Origin: Microbacterium karelineae
GTDB taxonomy: Bacteria; Actinomycetota; Actinomycetes; Actinomycetales; Microbacteriaceae
DNA: 64,000 bases
Assembly: GCF_009745985.1 (NCBI RefSeq)
Contig: NZ_WFIX01000175.1
Coordinates: forward strand, 434,001 to 498,000
Reading direction: 5' to 3'
Below, piece by piece: positions 45,532-57,019 of this stretch (position 1 is its first letter; every line of letters begins with the position of its first letter). The position numbers and the translations under genes were made by a program. A model generated the notes under the pieces. The model was not told the origin of the DNA and did not search any database. It worked only from the letters and a program-made list of their open reading frames with translations.

Positions 45532-47589
45532 TTATCGGTGGTGGCACGCGTTGGTGTGAACACCCTCGCGTCCCGTGAGCTGTGGGGCCTCGCCCTCACA
45601 GCGAGCCCTGCTCGCCATATCCAGAGTCTGGTACAGCGGGCAACGGCTCACGAAGGGGCAGCCCGAGATCTTGTCGGTCGGGCTGGGAAGATCGCCCGTC
45701 AGGACCACGCGCTCTCGTGCGCGCTCCACATGCGGGTCGGGGATCGGGATGGCCGAGAGCAGCGCCTGTGTGTACGGGTGCTGCGGGTCATCGAACACCG
45801 CGTCGACGTCGCCGAGCTCGACGAACTGGCCGAGGTACATGACCGCGACCCGGTCGGCGAGGTGGCGCACGACCGAGAGGTCGTGGGCCACGAAGAGGTA
45901 CGACAGGCCGAGGCGGGCCTTGAGCTCGTCGAGCAGATTGATGACGCCGGCCTGGATCGACACGTCGAGCGCCGAGACGGGCTCGTCGAGCACGAGCACG
46001 AGCAGGCGCGGCTCGGTCGCGAGCGCGCGGGCGATGCCGATGCGCTGCCGCTGGCCGCCCGAGAACGCCTGCGGGAAGCGATCGCTGTGCGCCGGGTTGA
46101 GGCCGACGAGCCCCATGAGCTCGTCGACGCGCTCGTGCGTCGCGTCCTTGCTCGTGCCGATCGTGAGGAGCGGCTCGGCGATGATGTCGAACACCGTCAT
46201 GCGGGGGTCGAGCGCGCCCATCGGATCCTGGAACACGATCTGGATGTCGCGGCGCATCTCGCGCTCGTGGCGGGACGAGCGGATGTCGTTCACGCTCGTG
46301 CCGTTCACGACGATGTCGCCGTGCTCCTGCTTCGCGAAGTCCATGATCTGGAGGAGGGTCGTCGTCTTGCCCGAACCGGACTCGCCGACGATCGCGAGCG
46401 TCTCGCCCTCGCGGATGTCGAACGTGACGTCCTTCACGGCGTGCACATCGCCGACGCGCCGCTTCACGAGCGCGCCCTTCATGAGGGGGAAGGTCTTCGT
46501 GAGGTTCGTCACAGCCAGGGTCGCGGCGCGCTCCTCGCGCGGCACCGCTTCGAGGGCGCTCTCGGGGATCGGCGGCGGGGGGAACACCGCGGAGCCGTCG
46601 ATCGCGCCGTCGCGGATCTCGTCGGCGCGAATGCAGGCCGCGAGGTGCTCGCCGCCGCCCGCGACGGGCGCCAGCTCGGGCTCGCCCTGGCGGCACGCGG
46701 CCGTCGCGATGGGGCAGCGGTCGGCGAAGGGGCAGGCGTCGGGCAGTCCGATCAGCATGGGCGGATTGCCCTTGATCGGGATGAGCGGCTGCTTCTCCTT
46801 CTTGTCGACGCGCGGGATCGCGCCGAGCAGGCCGATCGAGTACGGCATGCGCGTGTCGTCGAAGAGGTCGTCGACGGGGGCGTGTTCGACGGGCTTGCCC
46901 GCGTACATCACGAGCACGTCGTCGGCGACGCTCGCGACGACGCCCATGTCGTGCGTGATCATGATGACCGCCGCGCCCGTCTCCTTCTGGCCCTTCTTGA
47001 TGACGTCGAGGATCTGCGCCTGGATCGTCACGTCGAGCGCCGTGGTGGGCTCGTCCGCGATGATCAGCTTGGGGCGGTTCGCGATCGCGATCGCGATCAC
47101 CACGCGCTGCCGCATGCCGCCCGAGAACTCGTGTGGGAAGCTGCGCATGCGCGCCTCGGCGTTCGGGATGCCGACGGTCTTCAGCAGCTCGATGCCGCGC
47201 TGCCACGCCTCCTGCTTCGACATCCCCCTGTGCGCCGTGAGGGTCTCGACGAGCTGGTCGCCGATCGTGAACACGGGCGTGAGCGAGGTGAGGGGATCCT
47301 GGAAGATCATCGACAGCCCGTTGCCGCGGATCCGCGACATCTGCTTGTCGGTCTTGCCGAGGAGCTCTTCCCCGTCGAAGGTGACCGAGCCGCCGATGGC
47401 CGCGTTCTCGTCGAGCAGGCCCATGATCGCGAGCGAGGTGACCGACTTGCCGGAGCCCGACTCGCCGACGATGCCGATCGTCTCGCCGGGGTGCAGGTCG
47501 AAGGTGACGCCGCGCACGGCGTCGACGCGGCCGGCCTCGCTGGCGAAGCTGACCGTCAGGTCGCGGACGGAGAGGATGGGATCTGTCAT
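45532..47589 (-). CDS. peptide ABC transporter, fused two-domain ATPase (DppD–DppF), second system
   Basis: 685 residues from ATG 47589, overlapping the permease stop as ATGA. Domain 1 has Walker A GESGSGKS, signature FSGGMRQR and Walker B LIIADEP, ending with an oligopeptide-type Cys cluster (ACPFADRCPIATAAC). Domain 2 has Walker A GESGSGKT and signature FSGGQRQR, and ends with a second Cys cluster (GCPFVSRCPLYQ). Oddly, Walker B of domain 2 reads RLLVLVLDEPVSALD, two residues (VL) longer than the usual RLLVLDEP, from a six-base repeat in the DNA. Both ATP sites otherwise look intact. The Cys clusters resemble those that hold Fe–S or zinc in DppD/OppD. Confidence 0.93.
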   Translation of the reverse strand: MTDPILSVRDLTVSFASEAGRVDAVRGVTFDLHPGETIGIVGESGSGKSVTSLAIMGLLDENAAIGGSVTFDGEELLGKTDKQMSRIRGNGLSMIFQDPLTSLTPVFTIGDQLVETLTAHRGMSKQEAWQRGIELLKTVGIPNAEARMRSFPHEFSGGMRQRVVIAIAIANRPKLIIADEPTTALDVTIQAQILDVIKKGQKETGAAVIMITHDMGVVASVADDVLVMYAGKPVEHAPVDDLFDDTRMPYSIGLLGAIPRVDKKEKQPLIPIKGNPPMLIGLPDACPFADRCPIATAACRQGEPELAPVAGGGEHLAACIRADEIRDGAIDGSAVFPPPPIPESALEAVPREERAATLAVTNLTKTFPLMKGALVKRRVGDVHAVKDVTFDIREGETLAIVGESGSGKTTTLLQIMDFAKQEHGDIVVNGTSVNDIRSSRHEREMRRDIQIVFQDPMGALDPRMTVFDIIAEPLLTIGTSKDATHERVDELMGLVGLNPAHSDRFPQAFSGGQRQRIGIARALATEPRLLVLVLDEPVSALDVSIQAGVINLLDELKARLGLSYLFVAHDLSVVRHLADRVAVMYLGQFVELGDVDAVFDDPQHPYTQALLSAIPIPDPHVERARERVVLTGDLPSPTDKISGCPFVSRCPLYQTLDMASRARCEGEAPQLTGREGVHTNACHHR

Positions 47590-48506
47590 GCGCGGCCTCC
47601 TGCCGCCGAGGTCGGATCGAGGGCGTCGCGCAGGCCGTCGGCGATGAACGCCATCGAGACCGTCAGGAGCGTGAGGACGAGCGCCGGGAACGCGAACACC
47701 CACGGCGCGGAGGTCACGAGTGAGGAGCCCACGCCGATGAGCGAGCCGAGGGAGACGTCGGGCGTCTTCACGCCGAATCCGAGGAACGACAGGCTCGTCT
47801 CAGACTGCACGGCGCTCACGACGCCGAGGGTGAAGTTGATGATGAGGAGCGAGCCCATATTCGGCAGCATGTGGCGCAGCACGATGCGGAAGCCGCCGAC
47901 GCCCATGTAGCGGGCGGCCTGGATGTACTCGCGCTCGCGGATCGACAGCGAGAGCGTCCACACGGTGCGGGCGAGGATCATCCAGCCGATGAGGATCAGC
48001 ATGAGAGAGAGCACGAACCAGTCGCCGCCCGAGCCTGTCGTCACGAGCGCGACGAGCAGGAAGCCGGGGACCGCGATCATGAAGTGGATGACGGCGAGCA
48101 CGACGCGCTCCCACCAGCCGCCGAAGTAGGCGGCCGAGGCGCCGAGCACGGCCGAGATGACCGTCGTACCGGTCGCGACGACGAGGGCGATCATCAGGGA
48201 GCGCTTGAGCCCCTCGACCGTCATGGCGTAGATGTCGTTTCCGGCGCCTGTCGTCCCGAACCAGTGCTCCGCGCTCGGGGGATCGGAGAGCGCGAGGAAG
48301 TCGAGCTCGACGTGGTCGTACTGCTGCAGGAGCGATCCGAAGAGCGCGAAGAGGACGAGGAAGGCGAAGATTCCGAGGCCGATCGTCGCCGGGAGATTCC
48401 GGAAGAAGCGGCGCGCGTAGAGCTTCGTCTTCGACATCGGCTTCGAGCGCTCGATGCCCTCGGCCTTCGCAATCGGCGTGGTCTGGGGGTCGGTGGACAT
48501 GGTCAT
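47586..48506 (-). CDS. peptide ABC transporter permease (DppC-like), second system
   Basis: 306 residues from ATG 48506 (ATG 48500 is also possible), one base after the DppB-like stop. A cytoplasmic tail of about 35 residues precedes NLPATIGLGIFAFLVLFALFG. The periplasmic DPPSAEHWFGTTGAGNDIYAM, the coupling loop YIQAARYMGVGGFRIVLRHM with LPNMGSLL after it, and SETSLSFLGFGVKTPDVSLG are the DppC landmarks. It forms the channel with the preceding gene's product. Confidence 0.92.
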   Translation of the reverse strand: MTMSTDPQTTPIAKAEGIERSKPMSKTKLYARRFFRNLPATIGLGIFAFLVLFALFGSLLQQYDHVELDFLALSDPPSAEHWFGTTGAGNDIYAMTVEGLKRSLMIALVVATGTTVISAVLGASAAYFGGWWERVVLAVIHFMIAVPGFLLVALVTTGSGGDWFVLSLMLILIGWMILARTVWTLSLSIREREYIQAARYMGVGGFRIVLRHMLPNMGSLLIINFTLGVVSAVQSETSLSFLGFGVKTPDVSLGSLIGVGSSLVTSAPWVFAFPALVLTLLTVSMAFIADGLRDALDPTSAAGGRA

Positions 48507-48507
48507 G

Positions 48508-49491
48508 TCAGTTCACCCGCACTCGGGGGTCGAGGGCCACGACCGCGATGTCGGCGAGGATCGCGCCGATCGCGGCGAGGAGGGCACCGAAGGCCGCGAT
48601 CGCGACCGTGCCGTGGATGTCGTTCTTCGCGATCGTCTGCACGAAGTACTCGCCGAGCCCGTGCCAGCCGAAGATCCGCTCCGACAGGACTGCGCCGAGG
48701 AACACGTTCGGGATCGTGAACGCGATCTGCGTCGCGATCGGGATGAGCGAGGTGCGCAGTGCGTGGCGCCGGATGGCGGTCTGCTTCGTGAGGCCCTTCG
48801 CGCGCGCCGTGCGCACATAGTCGGCGCTGATGTTGTCGAGCAGGAGCGAGCGCTGCAGGAAGTGCGTCGTCGCGTAGCCCACGAGCGCCATCGCGATGGT
48901 CGGCAGCACGAGCCGATGCAGCGTGTCGAACACGGCCTCCCACCACGAGTCGATGCCGACGCCTGAGGGTCCCGTGACGAAGAGCACGTTCCGCCCGGCG
49001 AGCCCGTTGATCCACACGGCGAAGATCACGAAGCCGAGGGCCGCGACGATCGGGGGGATGTTCATCGTGATGATCGAGGTGAACTGCCCGATGCGATCGG
49101 CGAGCTTGTACTGGCGGTTCGCCGTGTACACGCCGAGCGCGATGCCCGCGACGGTCGCGATGATCGTTGCGCCCGTGACGAACTCCGCCGAGATCCACAT
49201 GCGGTAGGCCATCTGTGCGTTCACGTTCTGCCCGTCGGGGGCGACGCCCCAGTCCCAGCGCAGCACGATGTTCGTCAGCCAGGTCCACCACCTCTCCACG
49301 AGGGGGACAGAATCGCTGAGGTTCCGCGGCTCGAGGAGCGCGGTGATCTCGTCCGGTGAGAGGGGAGGGCGTCGACCGATGAAGTTGCTGCGCGGATCCA
49401 GGAAGTTCCACGCGAGCACATAGATGAGGTTGGTCGACACCACGATGATGGCCAGCCACGAGATGAGGCGGCGCGTCAGGTATCGGAACAA
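48508..49491 (-). CDS. peptide ABC transporter permease (DppB-like), second system (TTG start)
   Basis: 327 residues if started at TTG 49491, giving MFRYLTRRLISWLAIIVVST, the position where DppB-type proteins normally begin. The frame is open about 260 bases further up to an ATG at 49684 and beyond, but that stretch is AT-richer, lacks family similarity and looks like promoter DNA. Landmarks: LAWNFLDPRSNFIGRRPPLS (this subgroup has a long periplasmic loop), VPLVERWWTWLTNIVLRWDWG, and the coupling loop YVRTARAKGLTKQTAIRRHA. It is the first gene of the leftward operon DppB–DppC–DppDF–lipoprotein. Confidence 0.85.
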   Translation of the reverse strand: MFRYLTRRLISWLAIIVVSTNLIYVLAWNFLDPRSNFIGRRPPLSPDEITALLEPRNLSDSVPLVERWWTWLTNIVLRWDWGVAPDGQNVNAQMAYRMWISAEFVTGATIIATVAGIALGVYTANRQYKLADRIGQFTSIITMNIPPIVAALGFVIFAVWINGLAGRNVLFVTGPSGVGIDSWWEAVFDTLHRLVLPTIAMALVGYATTHFLQRSLLLDNISADYVRTARAKGLTKQTAIRRHALRTSLIPIATQIAFTIPNVFLGAVLSERIFGWHGLGEYFVQTIAKNDIHGTVAIAAFGALLAAIGAILADIAVVALDPRVRVN

Positions 49492-49868
49492 GGTGTCAGT
49501 GAGCTTTCTCGGCAGGAGCGTCGGGCTGAGACGTGACTCTAGCCCGCACTCGTGCTCTTCGGCCAGAGGGGTCGCCCCTGGAGGAAAAGCGTTATCAATC
49601 TGTTTCAGTATGAACTTTTCGTTCGGAGATCCCGGTGCGAACAGTGCACCCTGCTGGGCATCGCCGTCGATTCCGCCGATCATCCTGCGCTTCCTACCTG
49701 GATGTCTCGTGCACGTGTTGAGCAGATTGCACGGCCTCGCGCGCGCATGCACCCGGGTCCGCGCGACAGGATCGAGCGAGGCGGATCATGTTTCGATCGT
49801 GTGAAGATTCCGGCTCCGGGGGCGCGCCGATGCGTCTGCGCGCGCAGGGTCCAGCCGCGGCGGACGCG
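49492..49868. promoter_or_regulatory. divergent promoter region between second peptide operon and lepA
   Basis: About 380 bases with no convincing gene. 49587–49640 is notably AT-rich for this genome and likely holds the leftward operon promoter (TTGATAACG on the minus strand is −10-like), but no convincing −35/−10 pair could be fixed. No palindromic operator of note was seen. Confidence 0.4.
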
Positions 49869-49874
49869 TAGACT
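49869..49874 (+). promoter_or_regulatory. lepA −10 (near-leaderless)
   Basis: TAGACT nine bases before ATG 49884; expected transcription start 1–3 bases before the start codon. No ribosome site precedes the ATG. Confidence 0.5.
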
Positions 49875-49883
49875 GATGCAGAT

Positions 49884-51734
<1,851 letters not shown>

Positions 51735-51776
51735 GATCCCCGCGGGGACGAATCCGAGGCAGTGAGGGTGAACAGC

Positions 51777-52418
51777 ATGCGCAGGGCGACCTTCCGAGAC
51801 CAGACGGTCGACTATGCGGCGGTCGGCGCCTCCCAGGCGGCCGACCTGCTGCAGTATCCGCCGGAGCGCTCGATGCCCGCGGTCGGATCGTGGCGCATCG
51901 GGAGCGGTGAGGAGCGCTTCCGCAAGGCGGCCGAGGACCTGCTGTCGTGGCGCGTCATCACGGGGGCGGGCCTCGAGGTCACCGATGTGCGTCCCTCGTC
52001 GGATCCCGGATACACGGGAGTGAGCTTCGACGTCGACGGCACGCCCGTCGTGCCCGCCCAGCGGGAACCCGACCAGCGGTTCACCCCGGACGGCATCGCC
52101 TACGTCAGCGCGGGCGCGACCGCCCACGTGCACGGGCGGGCGCGCGGGCGCCGGGCCGACGGGGACTATCGCGTGATCTTCGTCGCGGAGGAGGAGCGCC
52201 GCGTCGCGTTCGCTCTCGGCACCGTCGCCGCGACGATCGTGAGCGGCGAGGTGCTCTTCAGCGTCGAGTGGCGCGACGACGACGAGGTGTGGTTCGAGGT
52301 GCGGGCGTTCGACATCCCCGTGCAGTGGTCGTACCGCCTCTTCCGCGGTCTCGTGAAGCGCCGGCGGCGCCTGCTGAACTCCGCGTACCTGCGCGCGGTC
52401 TCGCCGCTCTTCGCCTGA
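51777..52418 (+). CDS. DUF1990 family protein
   Basis: 213 residues from ATG 51777, with GAGGG 8 nt upstream; GTG 51762 is a weaker option. DUF1990 landmarks: RTVDYAAVGAS-type start (FRDQTVDYAAVGAS), GSGEERFRKAAEDLLSWRVI, YRVIFVAEEERRVAFALGTV and GEVLFSVEWRDDDEVWFEVR ending in FSRP-type SYRLFRGLVKRRRR. The family resembles lipid- or START-like folds of unknown role. It is widely found between lepA and hemW in this bacterial group. Its stop overlaps the hemW start by one base. Confidence 0.85.
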   Translation: MRRATFRDQTVDYAAVGASQAADLLQYPPERSMPAVGSWRIGSGEERFRKAAEDLLSWRVITGAGLEVTDVRPSSDPGYTGVSFDVDGTPVVPAQREPDQRFTPDGIAYVSAGATAHVHGRARGRRADGDYRVIFVAEEERRVAFALGTVAATIVSGEVLFSVEWRDDDEVWFEVRAFDIPVQWSYRLFRGLVKRRRRLLNSAYLRAVSPLFA

Positions 52419-53638
52419 TGCCGGGCGCTCTGCCGCTCGGCGATCCGGCACCCGCCGACGGCCTGCTGCCGGACGCGGTGGTGCCGCGCGAGGACGTCGA
52501 CTTCGGCGTGTACCTGCACGTGCCCTTCTGCCGCGTGCGGTGCGGCTACTGCGACTTCAACACCTACACGGCGACCGAGCTGCGCGGGGCGCGGCAGGAT
52601 CAGTACGCCGACACGCTCCTGCGTGAGATCGACCTCGCGCGCGGCGTGCTGGCCGGGGCGGCTCCGCTGCGGCCCGCGCGCACCGTCTTCTTCGGCGGCG
52701 GCACGCCGACGCTCCTCCCCGCGGGCGATCTCGCGCGCATGCTCGACGGCGTCCGCGACGCGTTCGGGCTCGCGGATGGCGTCGAGGTGACGGTCGAGGC
52801 AAACCCCGACACCGTGACCGACAGGGTCGCGGACGAGCTCGCCGCGGCCGGCGTGACGCGCATGTCGATCGGGATGCAGTCCTCGGTTCCACACGTCCTG
52901 GCGGCCCTCGACCGCACGCACACACCGGCGAATGTCGGATCCGCCGTGCGGGCGGCGCGCCGATCGGGGCTCGACGTGAGCCTCGACCTCATCTACGGCG
53001 CCCCCGGCGAGGGGATCGACGACTGGCGCGCCTCGCTCGACGACGCCCTCGCACACGAGCCGGACCACGTGTCGGCCTACGCCCTCATCATCGAGGAGGG
53101 CACGAAGCTCGCCCGGCGGATCTCGCGGGGCGAGGTGCCCGCGCCGGACGACGACCTGCAGGCCGATATGTACGAGCTCGCGGACGACCGCCTCGCGGAG
53201 GCCGGATACTCCTGGTACGAGGTGTCGAATTGGGCGCGCGGCGAGGCCCACCGATCGCGCCACAACCTCGCGTACTGGCGCGGATTCGACTGGTGGGGCT
53301 TCGGACCGGGCGCCCACAGCCACGTCGCCGGGCTGCGGTGGTGGAACGTCAAGCATCCCGCGGCGTACGCGCAGCGGCTCGCCCTCGGCGCGTCGCCCGC
53401 GGCCGGCCGCGAGACCCCGGACGCCGGACAGCGCGCCCTCGAGCGCGTCCTGCTCGAGACGCGGATCCGCGAGGGCATGGCCGTGGCGGCGCTGCCGACG
53501 CCGGGCGCGCGCGCCGCCGTCGCGGGGCTCATCGCGGACGGGCTGGTGGAGGGATCCGCCGCGATCGCCGGGCGCGTCGTCCTGACGCGACGCGGGCGCC
53601 TGCTCGCCGATGCCGTCGTGCGCGCCCTCACCGAGTGA
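52418..53638 (+). CDS. hemW: radical SAM heme chaperone HemW (formerly annotated coproporphyrinogen oxidase-like)
   Basis: 406 residues from ATG 52418 (TGATG overlap). The radical-SAM cluster motif CRVRCGYC (CX3CX2C) follows VYLHVPF, as in HemW rather than HemN, and lacks HemN's fourth Cys context. Then FFGGGTPTLLP, VEANPDTVT, RMSIGMQSSVPHVL and SLDLIYGAPGEG follow, and the HemW C-terminus with NWARGEAHRSRHNLAYWRG and GFGPGAHSH. HemW binds and transfers heme; it is not the oxidase. It ends 25 bases before the CIRCE region. Confidence 0.93.
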   Translation: MPGALPLGDPAPADGLLPDAVVPREDVDFGVYLHVPFCRVRCGYCDFNTYTATELRGARQDQYADTLLREIDLARGVLAGAAPLRPARTVFFGGGTPTLLPAGDLARMLDGVRDAFGLADGVEVTVEANPDTVTDRVADELAAAGVTRMSIGMQSSVPHVLAALDRTHTPANVGSAVRAARRSGLDVSLDLIYGAPGEGIDDWRASLDDALAHEPDHVSAYALIIEEGTKLARRISRGEVPAPDDDLQADMYELADDRLAEAGYSWYEVSNWARGEAHRSRHNLAYWRGFDWWGFGPGAHSHVAGLRWWNVKHPAAYAQRLALGASPAAGRETPDAGQRALERVLLETRIREGMAVAALPTPGARAAVAGLIADGLVEGSAAIAGRVVLTRRGRLLADAVVRALTE

Positions 53639-53658
53639 GCCCGCAGGGGCCAGAGAGT

Positions 53659-53690
53659 AGAATTGGCACTCGAACGGATGGAGTGCCAGC
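53659..53690 (+). promoter_or_regulatory. CIRCE operator and −10 of hrcA–dnaJ operon
   Basis: TTGGCACTC-N9-GAGTGCCAG at 53664–53690 matches the CIRCE consensus TTAGCACTC-N9-GAGTGCTAA with one substitution in each arm. TAGAAT at 53659–53664 is a good −10, so transcription should begin inside the operator and HrcA would block it directly. An AGGAG-like site precedes ATG 53706. Confidence 0.9.
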
Positions 53691-53705
53691 ACGAGAGGAG
53701 CGCAG

Positions 53706-54743
53706 ATGGTCACCGACCGGGGTCTGCAGGTGCTGCGCGCGATCGTGCGCGACTTCGTCGACACGCACGAGCCCGTCGGCAGCCGCGCCATCGTCGAGCG
53801 GCACGCCTTCGGGGTGTCCGCCGCGACGATCCGCAACGACATGGCGCTCCTCGAAGAAGAGAATCTGATCGCCCAGCCCCACACGTCGTCGGGTCGCGTC
53901 CCGACGGACAAGGGCTACCGCGCGTTCGTCGACCACCTCTCCGATGTGCGTCCGCTGTCGCGCGCCCAGCGCACGGCGATCGAGGCCTTCCTCGCGGATC
54001 CCGCCGATCTCGACGACCTCCTCGCCCGCACGGTGCGCCTGCTCACACAGCTCACGGGCCAGGTGGCGCTCGTGCAGTACCCGTCGTTCGCGCGGGCGAC
54101 CCTCACGCATGCGCAGCTCGTAGCGCTCGATGCACGGCGCCTGCTCGTGATCATGGTCACCGACACGGGCCGCGTGTCGCAGCGCATCGCGATCCTGCCC
54201 GCCGAGCTCGCAGACGCCGATGCGGAGGCCGTCTCATCGCGGCTCGCCCCGCTCATCGTCGGCCACCCCGTCGGCGACGCGGCCGAGCGGGTCGAGGTGG
54301 CCGCCTCGGGGCTGGCCGATCCGCAGACGCCGCGGGATCGCGCGCTCCTCGCGGTCTTCGCCGCCGTGTCGGAAGAGCTCGACGAGTTCCGGCAGAACCG
54401 CCTCGTCATGGCCGGCGCGGCGACGCTCGCGCGCCGCGAGGACGATTTCCGGGGGAGCATCCACCCGCTGCTCGAGGCGATCGAGGAGCAGGTCACGCTG
54501 CTGCGGCTCATGAGCGAGATGGCGGCCGACGACAACGGTCTCGCGACGAGCATCGGGCGCGAGAACGCGGCCTTCGGGCTCGGCGAGGCGTCGATCGTGG
54601 CGAGCGAGTACGACGCGACGGTCGGCCGCGCGCGGGTCGGGCTCATGGGGCCCACGCGCATGGACTACCCTCGCAACCTCGCGGCGGCACGCGCCGTCGC
54701 GCGATACCTGACGCGGGTGCTCGAAGAAGACGAGGCCCGGTGA
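53706..54743 (+). CDS. hrcA: heat-inducible transcription repressor HrcA
   Basis: 345 residues from ATG 53706. N-terminal winged helix: RGLQVLRAIVRDFVDTHEPVGSRAI and GVSAATIRNDMALLEEENLI (recognition helix), then HTSSGRVPTDKGYRAFVDHL. The C-terminal GAF-like dimer domain follows, ending PTRMDYPRNLAAARAVARYL. HrcA binds CIRCE and is kept active by GroEL, so heat or misfolded proteins relieve repression. Its own CIRCE sits 16 bases upstream of the start codon. Confidence 0.96.
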   Translation: MVTDRGLQVLRAIVRDFVDTHEPVGSRAIVERHAFGVSAATIRNDMALLEEENLIAQPHTSSGRVPTDKGYRAFVDHLSDVRPLSRAQRTAIEAFLADPADLDDLLARTVRLLTQLTGQVALVQYPSFARATLTHAQLVALDARRLLVIMVTDTGRVSQRIAILPAELADADAEAVSSRLAPLIVGHPVGDAAERVEVAASGLADPQTPRDRALLAVFAAVSEELDEFRQNRLVMAGAATLARREDDFRGSIHPLLEAIEEQVTLLRLMSEMAADDNGLATSIGRENAAFGLGEASIVASEYDATVGRARVGLMGPTRMDYPRNLAAARAVARYLTRVLEEDEAR

Positions 54744-54769
54744 GTTTCCGGCCGACGGCCGGTGAGTGA

Positions 54770-55914
<1,145 letters not shown>

Positions 55915-55915
<1 letters not shown>

Positions 55916-56643
55916 TGGCCCTGCACTTCGTGCACGATGACGCGTCATCGGCGGGCGTCGGGGATCTCGTGGCCCTGACGGGCGCCGAAGCCCACCACGC
56001 CTCGTCGGTGCGCCGCGTGCGCGTCGGAGAGCGCGTCACCCTGACGGATGGGCGCGGCGCGTGGCTCGACGGCGAGGTCGCCGAAGCGCAGCCGAAGCGC
56101 GTCGACGTCCGGATCCTCGCACGCGAGGTGCGAGAGGCGCCGTCCCGGCGGATCCTGCTGGCGCAGGCGCTCGCGAAGGGCGACAGGGACGAGCTCGCGG
56201 TGCAGGCGGCCACGGAGCTCGGCATCGACGGGATCGTGCCGTGGCAGGCGTCGCGCAGCGTCTCGCGGTGGCACGGCCCGAAGGCCGAGAAGGGGCGCGC
56301 ACGGTGGGCGGCGATCGTCCGCGAGGCCGCCAAGCAGGCGCACCGCGCGTGGATCCCCGAGGTCGAGCCGGTGCGCACGACCGCGGAGCTCGCCTCTCGT
56401 GCCGTGGGCGCCCGCATCGTCGTGCTCGACCCGTGGACCGATGCGCGCCTCTCTCTGCTCGGCGACGACGGCGGCGACATGCTCCTCGTCGTCGGACCCG
56501 AGGGCGGCATCGCCGACGAGGAGCTCGCGGCGTTCGACGTGGCGGGGGCGACGCGAGCGCGGCTCGGCGACAGCGTGCTGCGCACCTCGACGGCCGGGCC
56601 CGCCGCGATCGCCGTGCTGAGCGCGGCGCTGGGCCGCTGGTGA
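55915..56643 (+). CDS. rsmE: 16S rRNA (uracil-1498-N3)-methyltransferase
   Basis: 242 residues from ATG 55915, one-base overlap with dnaJ. The N-terminal PUA-like part (GAEAHHASSVRRVRVGERVTLTDGRGA) is followed by the SPOUT methyltransferase knot: LAKGDRDELAVQAATELGID, AAIVREAAKQAHRAWIPEV, LLVVGPEGGIADEEL and ARLGDSVLRTSTAGPAAIAVL (SAM pocket). RsmE methylates U1498 in 16S rRNA. The rsmE–HIT–phoH order is usual in actinobacteria. Confidence 0.95.
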
Positions 56644-56658
56644 CGATCGCCGTCACCG

Positions 56659-56664
56659 TAGACT
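56659..56664 (+). promoter_or_regulatory. internal −10 before HIT gene (leaderless)
   Basis: TAGACT followed by 7 bases and ATG 56672, with no ribosome site. It is the same hexamer and almost the same spacing as upstream of lepA. Confidence 0.45.
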
Positions 56665-56671
56665 GGCGGAT

Positions 56672-57019
56672 ATGAGCGAGCCGACCGTCTTCACGCGCAT
56701 CCTGAACGGCGAGATCCCCGGCGACATCGTCGCGGAGACCGATCGCGTCTTCGCGATCACCGACATCAACCCGCAGGCGGCCGTGCACGTGCTCGTCATC
56801 CCGAAGACGCAGGAGTACCGCGACGTCTCGGAGCTGGCCGCGGGCGACCCGGCGCTGCTCGCCGAGCTCATCGCCGTCGCGAAGTCCGTCGCCGCCGAGA
56901 AGGCCGACGGCGACTTCCGCCTCATCTTCAACACGGGGGCGGGCGCGGGACAGACCGTGTTCCACGTGCACGCCCACGTTCTCGCGGGCGATCTGGAGGA
57001 GAAGAGCCTCATTGGCTGA
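56672..57019 (+). CDS. HIT family nucleotide hydrolase/transferase
   Basis: 115 residues from ATG 56672. It begins TVFTRILNGEIPGDIVAETD (HINT-type start), with FAITDINPQAAVHVLVIPKT and the catalytic histidine triad VFHVHAHVLAG. HIT/HINT proteins cleave purine nucleoside phosphoramidates or related adducts. The next gene starts 8 bases before this stop, so phoH translation is coupled to it. Confidence 0.93.
   Translation: MSEPTVFTRILNGEIPGDIVAETDRVFAITDINPQAAVHVLVIPKTQEYRDVSELAAGDPALLAELIAVAKSVAAEKADGDFRLIFNTGAGAGQTVFHVHAHVLAGDLEEKSLIG

Noticed and set aside
49492-49752. N-terminal extension of the second DppB-like permease up to ATG 49684 or beyond
   Set aside because: The stretch is AT-richer, lacks permease similarity and sits where the operon promoter must lie; TTG 49491 gives the normal family start.
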